Source of the DNA: Enterobacter hormaechei subsp. xiangfangensis
GTDB taxonomy: Bacteria; Pseudomonadota; Gammaproteobacteria; Enterobacterales; Enterobacteriaceae
Assembly (NCBI RefSeq): GCF_001729785.1
Contig: NZ_CP017183.1
Coordinates: forward strand, 3,968,001-4,032,000
DNA: 64,000 bases
Direction of reading: 5' to 3'
Below, piece by piece: positions 59,793 to 64,000 of this stretch. Each line of letters opens with the position of its first letter. Position 1 is the first letter of the stretch. The position numbers and the translations under genes were made by a program. Below the pieces are notes generated by a model. The model made no database searches, was not told where the DNA came from, and was given only the letters and a program-made list of their open reading frames with translations.

Positions 59793-61364
59793 ATGGCCGA
59801 TATTGAAATTCGACAGGCGTCGCCGACGGCGTTCTATATAAAAGTGCACGATACTGATAACGTGGCGATTATTGTCAACGACAATGGCTTAAAAGCTGGC
59901 ACCCGCTTTCCGGATGGCCTGGAGCTGATTGAGCACATTCCGCAGGGGCATAAAGTCGCACTGGTCGATATCCCGGCTCACGGTGAAATCGTGCGCTACG
60001 GCGAAGTCATCGGCTATGCGGTGCGCGCTATCCCGCAGGGTAGCTGGATTGAGGAGTCGCTGGTTGAGCTGCCCACCGCCCCGCCGCTGGAGACGTTGCC
60101 GCTGGCTACCCGCGTCCCTGAGCCGTTGCCTCCGCTGGAGGGTTATACCTTCGAAGGTTACCGCAATGCGGATGGCAGCGTGGGAACCAAAAACCTGCTT
60201 GGCATCACCACCAGCGTGCATTGCGTGGCGGGCGTAGTGGATTACGTTGTGAAAATTATTGAGCGCGATCTGTTGCCGAAATACCCCAACGTTGACGGCG
60301 TGGTGGGTCTTAACCACCTGTACGGCTGCGGCGTGGCGATCAACGCGCCGGCAGCGGTCGTGCCGATCCGTACGATTCACAATATCGCCCTTAACCCAAA
60401 CTTTGGCGGTGAGGTAATGGTGATTGGTCTCGGCTGTGAAAAATTGCAGCCAGAACGCCTGTTGCAGGGTACTGAGGATGTGAAAGCCATTCCGGTTGAC
60501 GATGCCAGTGTTGTGCGTCTTCAGGATGAACACCATGTCGGCTTCAGATCGATGGTCGACGACATTTTACAGGTGGCAGAGCGCCATCTGGAGAAGTTGA
60601 ACAAACGCCAGCGTGAAACCTGCCCGGCCTCTGAACTGGTCGTTGGGACACAGTGTGGCGGCAGCGATGCGTTTTCCGGCGTCACCGCTAACCCGGCGGT
60701 AGGTTATGCCTCCGATCTGTTCGTGCGCTGCGGCGCCACGGTGATGTTCTCCGAAGTCACCGAAGTACGTGATGCTATCCACCTGCTCACGCCGCGCGCC
60801 GTCAACGAAGAGGTGGGCAAACGCCTGCTGGAGGAAATGGCCTGGTACGATAACTATCTCGACATGGGCAAAACTGACCGCAGCGCCAACCCGTCTCCGG
60901 GTAACAAGAAAGGCGGCCTCGCGAACGTGGTGGAAAAGGCCCTCGGGTCGATTGCCAAATCCGGCCAGAGCGCGATTGTGGAAGTGCTCTCCCCTGGCCA
61001 GCGACCAACCAAACGCGGCCTGATTTACGCGGCAACGCCTGCCAGTGATTTCGTTTGCGGCACCCAGCAGGTGGCTTCCGGCATTACGGTACAGGTCTTT
61101 ACCACCGGGCGCGGCACGCCGTACGGCCTGATGGCGGTACCGGTGATCAAAATGGCGACCCGCACCGAGCTGGCAAACCGCTGGTATGACTTAATGGATA
61201 TCAACGCGGGCACCATCGCCACCGGGGAAGAGAGTATTGAAGAGGTGGGCTGGAAGCTGTTCCACTTCATTCTGGATGTGGCAAGCGGGCGGAAGAAAAC
61301 CTTCTCCGATCAATGGGGATTGCATAACTCGCTGGCGGTGTTTAACCCGGCGCCGGTGACGTGA
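59793..61364 (+). CDS. garD: Galactarate dehydratase GarD
   Basis: GarD dehydrates meso-galactarate to 5-keto-4-deoxy-D-glucarate, the entry step for GarL. The 523-residue protein has an N-terminal SAF-like domain and the altronate/galactarate dehydratase domain ([51 protein letters not shown]). It is homologous to UxaA in this window and has the E. coli length. It is divergent from garL. Confidence 0.96.
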   Translation: MADIEIRQASPTAFYIKVHDTDNVAIIVNDNGLKAGTRFPDGLELIEHIPQGHKVALVDIPAHGEIVRYGEVIGYAVRAIPQGSWIEESLVELPTAPPLETLPLATRVPEPLPPLEGYTFEGYRNADGSVGTKNLLGITTSVHCVAGVVDYVVKIIERDLLPKYPNVDGVVGLNHLYGCGVAINAPAAVVPIRTIHNIALNPNFGGEVMVIGLGCEKLQPERLLQGTEDVKAIPVDDASVVRLQDEHHVGFRSMVDDILQVAERHLEKLNKRQRETCPASELVVGTQCGGSDAFSGVTANPAVGYASDLFVRCGATVMFSEVTEVRDAIHLLTPRAVNEEVGKRLLEEMAWYDNYLDMGKTDRSANPSPGNKKGGLANVVEKALGSIAKSGQSAIVEVLSPGQRPTKRGLIYAATPASDFVCGTQQVASGITVQVFTTGRGTPYGLMAVPVIKMATRTELANRWYDLMDINAGTIATGEESIEEVGWKLFHFILDVASGRKKTFSDQWGLHNSLAVFNPAPVT

Positions 61365-61368
61365 TTGT

Positions 61369-61514
61369 CCCTCACCCTGCCCCCTCCCCACCGGGGAGAG
61401 GGTAAAAAACCGCACCGAGCAGTCCCCTCTCCCCTATGGGGAGAGGGTTCCCCACAAAATAATGCCTGCACAGACGGCCCCCTCTCCCTTGAGGGAGAGG
61501 GCTGGGGTGAGGGG
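61369..61514. repeat. Cluster of three CCCTCTCCC-type REP elements
   Basis: Three palindromes lie at 61369-61402, 61424-61447 and 61479-61514. The second, CCCCTCTCCCCTATGGGGAGAGGG, is repeated almost exactly at 61858-61880, so the intervening 340 bases are bracketed by like copies. Confidence 0.87.
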
Positions 61515-61857
61515 AAACATACGGCTCTGGTGGTCATTCCGTTCACTTTATGTTCCTTGCTACTCTGTCACGACATGACCGGTGAACGTGCCAGGGTGGC
61601 TCAGTCGCCACCACCCTGGCGACCCGGGCTTCCGGCGGAAAATCGCCGCTTCGCGGTGCCTTCGGCTTATTCCTTCCGGCTTATCGGGGACGGGCGGAGG
61701 TAACATCCCTGTAAAGCCCGCCCTCTCGGCGCATCCCTGCGCCTCGCCCCGGCCTACAGGAAACGCCTCAGCGATTTACAGCCGGACCGAGGCATCGCTG
61801 AAAGCCCTCAGTTATTCTGAGGCAACGTTATAGTTTTTGCTTTCAAATTACTGGGGA
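61515..61857. other. Unexplained, strongly structured element between garD and agaR
   Basis: This stretch is rich in perfect stems: GGTGGC-TCAGT-CGCCACC (about 61596-61614), GGGCGG...CCGCCC around AGG-TAACAT-CCT (about 61690-61725), GGCGCA-TCCC-TGCGCC (about 61728-61743), TCAGCGAT-N18-ATCGCTGA (about 61767-61801) and CCTCAG-TTATT-CTGAGG (about 61806-61822). Short open frames (for example 61582-61833) have no family resemblance and translate repeats. E. coli has the prlF-yhaV toxin-antitoxin pair at this locus. It may be a non-coding RNA, a mobile-element remnant or a complex repeat. Confidence 0.55.
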
Positions 61858-61895
61858 ACCCTCTCCCCTATGGGGAGAGGGTTAGGGTGAGGGGA
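61858..61895. repeat. REP-like palindrome, CCCTCTCCC type
   Basis: CCCTCTCCCC-TAT-GGGGAGAGGG with tail TTAGGGTGAGGGG, just before the agaR stop. Confidence 0.87.
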
Positions 61896-61904
61896 AAAGC
61901 CTCT

Positions 61905-62708
61905 TTAGACCAGCACCACATCGATCCCGCTTTTGCGTAACCCTTCCAGGCTTTCCGCAGGAATGCCTTCATCAACGATAATCATGTCGATTCGATGGGT
62001 ATCAATAATTTTATGCAGGCTTGAACGATTAAACTTGCTGGAGTCCGTGACAACGATAATACGCTCCGCCACCTCGCACATTTTGCGGTTCAGACGGGCT
62101 TCATCCTCGTTATGCGTACTCACCCCCCGGTCGAGATCGATGGCATCGACGCCCAGAAACAGCAGGTCAAAATGGTAATTCTGTAAGGACTGCTCCGCCT
62201 GGTCGCCGTAGAAGGACTGTGACTGACGGCGCAAATGCCCGCCGGTCATCAGCAGCTCTACGCCTTCCGCTTCCAGCAGCGCGTTTGCCACGTTCATCCC
62301 GTTGGTCATGGCAATGACATCGGTGTGCTGGCGCAGCATGCGGGCAATTTCAAAGGTCGTGGTGCCGGAGTCCAGAATAATGCGGTGACCCGGCTTCACC
62401 AGTTCAACCGCCGCCTGCGCGATGCTGCGCTTCACTGCCGTATTAAGGGAACTTTTGTCCTCAACGGATGGCTCCACGCCGGGGGCATTGCCTTCGCAAA
62501 TCAGCGCGCCGCCGTAAGCGCGAACGGCAATCCCCTGCTTTTCCAGAAAGGCCAGATCGTTACGGATCGTCACCGTCGACACGCCGAATAAAAGAGAAAG
62601 ATCGTTAACCTGCACGCTTCCCTGCGCCCGCAACCGCTGAATGATCTGCTCTCGCCTTTCACTGGTGCCGGTGATGCGCTTCTCTGCGGATGAATCGGTG
62701 CTGCTCAT
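61905..62708 (-). CDS. agaR: DeoR-family repressor of the aga regulon AgaR
   Basis: AgaR represses the N-acetylgalactosamine/galactosamine genes. The 267-residue protein has the DeoR helix-turn-helix ([19 protein letters not shown], then [17 protein letters not shown]) and the sugar-phosphate domain with [13 protein letters not shown] and GVDAID. It closely matches E. coli AgaR. It is divergent from kbaZ with several AgaR-type operators between. Confidence 0.95.
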   Translation of the reverse strand: MSSTDSSAEKRITGTSERREQIIQRLRAQGSVQVNDLSLLFGVSTVTIRNDLAFLEKQGIAVRAYGGALICEGNAPGVEPSVEDKSSLNTAVKRSIAQAAVELVKPGHRIILDSGTTTFEIARMLRQHTDVIAMTNGMNVANALLEAEGVELLMTGGHLRRQSQSFYGDQAEQSLQNYHFDLLFLGVDAIDLDRGVSTHNEDEARLNRKMCEVAERIIVVTDSSKFNRSSLHKIIDTHRIDMIIVDEGIPAESLEGLRKSGIDVVLV

Positions 62709-62729
62709 ACGAGCTCCTTAGTAAATAAA

Positions 62730-62926
62730 CTTTCGTTTCATTTCGTTTTTCTTATTAACGCCTTTCTTTTGAGGGAATGCAAGCCCTGTATGGTAGGTGG
62801 ACGCAAGCTTAATCGCCGCTGAAACCTTTCATTATGTTTCTTTTGTGAAACAGATCGGAAAACTATTATCTTTCGTTTTATTTTTACATCACCATAATGC
62901 AGTATCAAATGAAACAAAACGAAAGA
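62730..62926. promoter_or_regulatory. AgaR operators between agaR and kbaZ
   Basis: CTTTCGTTTCATTTCGTTTT (62730-62749), CTTTCATTATGTTTCTTTTG (62826-62845), CTTTCGTTTTATTTTT (62870-62885) and, inverted, AAATGAAACAAAACGAAAGA (62907-62926) follow the CTTTCRTTTYRTTTY pattern of AgaR sites. The first is before agaR, the last two before kbaZ. Confidence 0.82.
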
Positions 62927-62959
62927 TGAATGCCAACACCATCCGAAATGGAGAGGAAA

Positions 62960-64000
62960 GTGAAACATCTGACAGAAATGGTGGAACAACATAAACGGGG
63001 GAATACAAACGGGATTTATGCCGTCTGTTCCGCACATCCACTGGTACTTGAAGCTGCAATACGTTACGCCCATTCACAACAGACGCCTCTGCTGATTGAA
63101 GCCACCTCAAACCAGGTGGATCAGTTTGGCGGCTATACCGGTATGACGCCCGCCGATTTTTATGGGTTTGTCTGCAAGCTGGCGGGATCCCTCGGCTTCC
63201 CCACCTCACAGCTGATCCTTGGCGGCGATCATTTAGGTCCAAACCGCTGGCAAAACCTGCCAGCTTTGCAGGCGATGGCGAACGCCGACGATCTGATCAG
63301 AAGCTACGTGGCGGCCGGATTTAAAAAAATTCACCTCGATTGCAGCATGTCCTGCGAAGACGACCCGGTTCCTTTAACCGATGCAATCGTTGCCGGGCGT
63401 GCCGCTCGGCTGGCTAAAATTGCCGAAACCACCTGTCTCGAGCAATTTGGCGTAGCCGATCTGGTCTACGTTATCGGCACGGAAGTTCCGGTTCCCGGTG
63501 GGGCACACGAGACGCTGACCGAGCTTGAGGTCACCACGCCAGAGGCGGCACGCGCCACGCTTGAGGCACACCGCCACGCATTCGAGAAGGAAGGGTTAAG
63601 CGACATCTGGCCGCGCATTATTGGCCTGGTCGTTCAGCCTGGCGTTGAGTTCGACCATGCGCACGTTTGTGACTATCAACCGCATAAAGCCATCGCGCTG
63701 AGCAAGATGGTTGAAGCCTACGACACGCTGGTATTTGAAGCACACTCTACCGATTACCAGACGCCGCAGGCGCTGCGCCAGTTGGTGAAAGATCACTTCG
63801 CCATTCTGAAAGTCGGCCCTGCGCTAACCTTCGCGCTGCGCGAAGCGCTGTTCTCACTGGCAGCAATTGAAGAAGAGCTGCTGCCGGCAAAAGCCTGCTC
63901 AGGGCTGCGTCACGTCCTGGAAAACGTGATGCTCGATCGCCCGGAATACTGGCAAAGCCACTATCACGGCGACGGCAATGCCCGTCGCCTGGCCCGCGGT
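62960..64000 (+). CDS. kbaZ: Tagatose-1,6-bisphosphate aldolase subunit KbaZ (partial)
   Basis: KbaZ (AgaZ) is the non-catalytic subunit that supports the class II aldolase KbaY in the last step of galactosamine breakdown. The frame starts at GTG 62960 ([13 protein letters not shown]), with GAGAGG a few bases upstream, and stays open to the window end: 347 codons of an expected 426 or so. Conserved segments include [31 protein letters not shown] and [14 protein letters not shown]. AgaR operators lie upstream. Confidence 0.94.
   Translation, partial: MKHLTEMVEQHKRGNTNGIYAVCSAHPLVLEAAIRYAHSQQTPLLIEATSNQVDQFGGYTGMTPADFYGFVCKLAGSLGFPTSQLILGGDHLGPNRWQNLPALQAMANADDLIRSYVAAGFKKIHLDCSMSCEDDPVPLTDAIVAGRAARLAKIAETTCLEQFGVADLVYVIGTEVPVPGGAHETLTELEVTTPEAARATLEAHRHAFEKEGLSDIWPRIIGLVVQPGVEFDHAHVCDYQPHKAIALSKMVEAYDTLVFEAHSTDYQTPQALRQLVKDHFAILKVGPALTFALREALFSLAAIEEELLPAKACSGLRHVLENVMLDRPEYWQSHYHGDGNARRLARG

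Noticed and set aside
61365..61833. Small open frames of 83 and 112 codons between garD and agaR
   Set aside because: They translate REP palindromes and stem-rich sequence, lack ribosome-binding sites and show no family motif. Treated as non-coding.
61905..64000. Novel sugar operon
   Set aside because: The regulator and aldolase subunit are clear orthologues of E. coli agaR and kbaZ, so the locus is the known aga cluster.

Overview
The window is ordinary chromosomal DNA from a gamma-enterobacterium close to Enterobacter or its relatives (Lelliottia, Leclercia). The evidence is near full-length similarity to E. coli proteins in E. coli-like order (rpsU-dnaG-rpoD-mug-ileX-yqjHI-aer-patA, then fadH-rlmG-ygjP-ygjR-alx-sstT-uxaAC-exuTR-yqjA-mzrA-yqjCDEK-yqjFG-yhaHJK, then tdc, rnpB, gar and aga), plus two families of intergenic palindromes typical of that group. 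I placed it by recalled protein sequences only, so genus is an inference.

Layout. 1-1091: start of an exported protein gene and an RcsB-like regulator with a degenerate receiver. 1123-7310: tsaD, the macromolecular synthesis operon rpsU-dnaG-rpoD, mug and tRNA-Ile2 (ileX). 7473-13440: a J-domain/coiled-coil protein, the iron/metal pair yqjH-yqjI, and two chemoreceptors (an MCP and Aer), each with its own sigma28 promoter. 13724-15165: patA behind a sigma54 promoter. 15251-25180: a cupin regulator/B3-B4 protein pair and the complete autoinducer-2 system lsrGFBDCA / lsrR-lsrK, at the place where E. coli K-12 carries ygjH and the ebg genes. 25347-32890: fadH, rlmG, ygjP, ygjR, alx with its manganese riboswitch, sstT. 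33030-38695: hexuronate catabolism (uxaA, uxaC, exuT, exuR). 38696-45551: yqjA-mzrA, yqjC-D-E-K, yqjF, yqjG, yhaH, yhaJ, yhaK. 45631-55459: cysteine catabolism (cyuA, cyuP) and anaerobic threonine degradation (tdcABCDE, without tdcF and tdcG). 56132-56508: RNase P RNA. 56541-61364: galactarate catabolism (garL, garR, garK, garD, without garP). 61365-61904: a cluster of palindromes around an unexplained, strongly structured 340-bp stretch where E. coli carries prlF-yhaV. 61905-64000: agaR and the start of kbaZ.

Most of the window is catabolic and under cyclic-AMP or pathway-specific control: hexuronates, galactarate, amino sugars, threonine, cysteine and putrescine. Several recognisable control regions can be read directly: CRP sites for exuT and tdcA, sigma28 promoters for the chemoreceptors, a sigma54 promoter for patA, AgaR operators, a Fur box with YqjI palindromes, and two identically spaced palindromes that are good candidates for LsrR operators. 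I found no transposase, integrase, CRISPR array or obvious novel defence system. The most unusual items are the degenerate RcsB-like regulator, the YqjI protein lacking its metal-binding extension, the J-domain coiled-coil gene beside ileX, the paired LsrR palindromes, and the structured element between garD and agaR.
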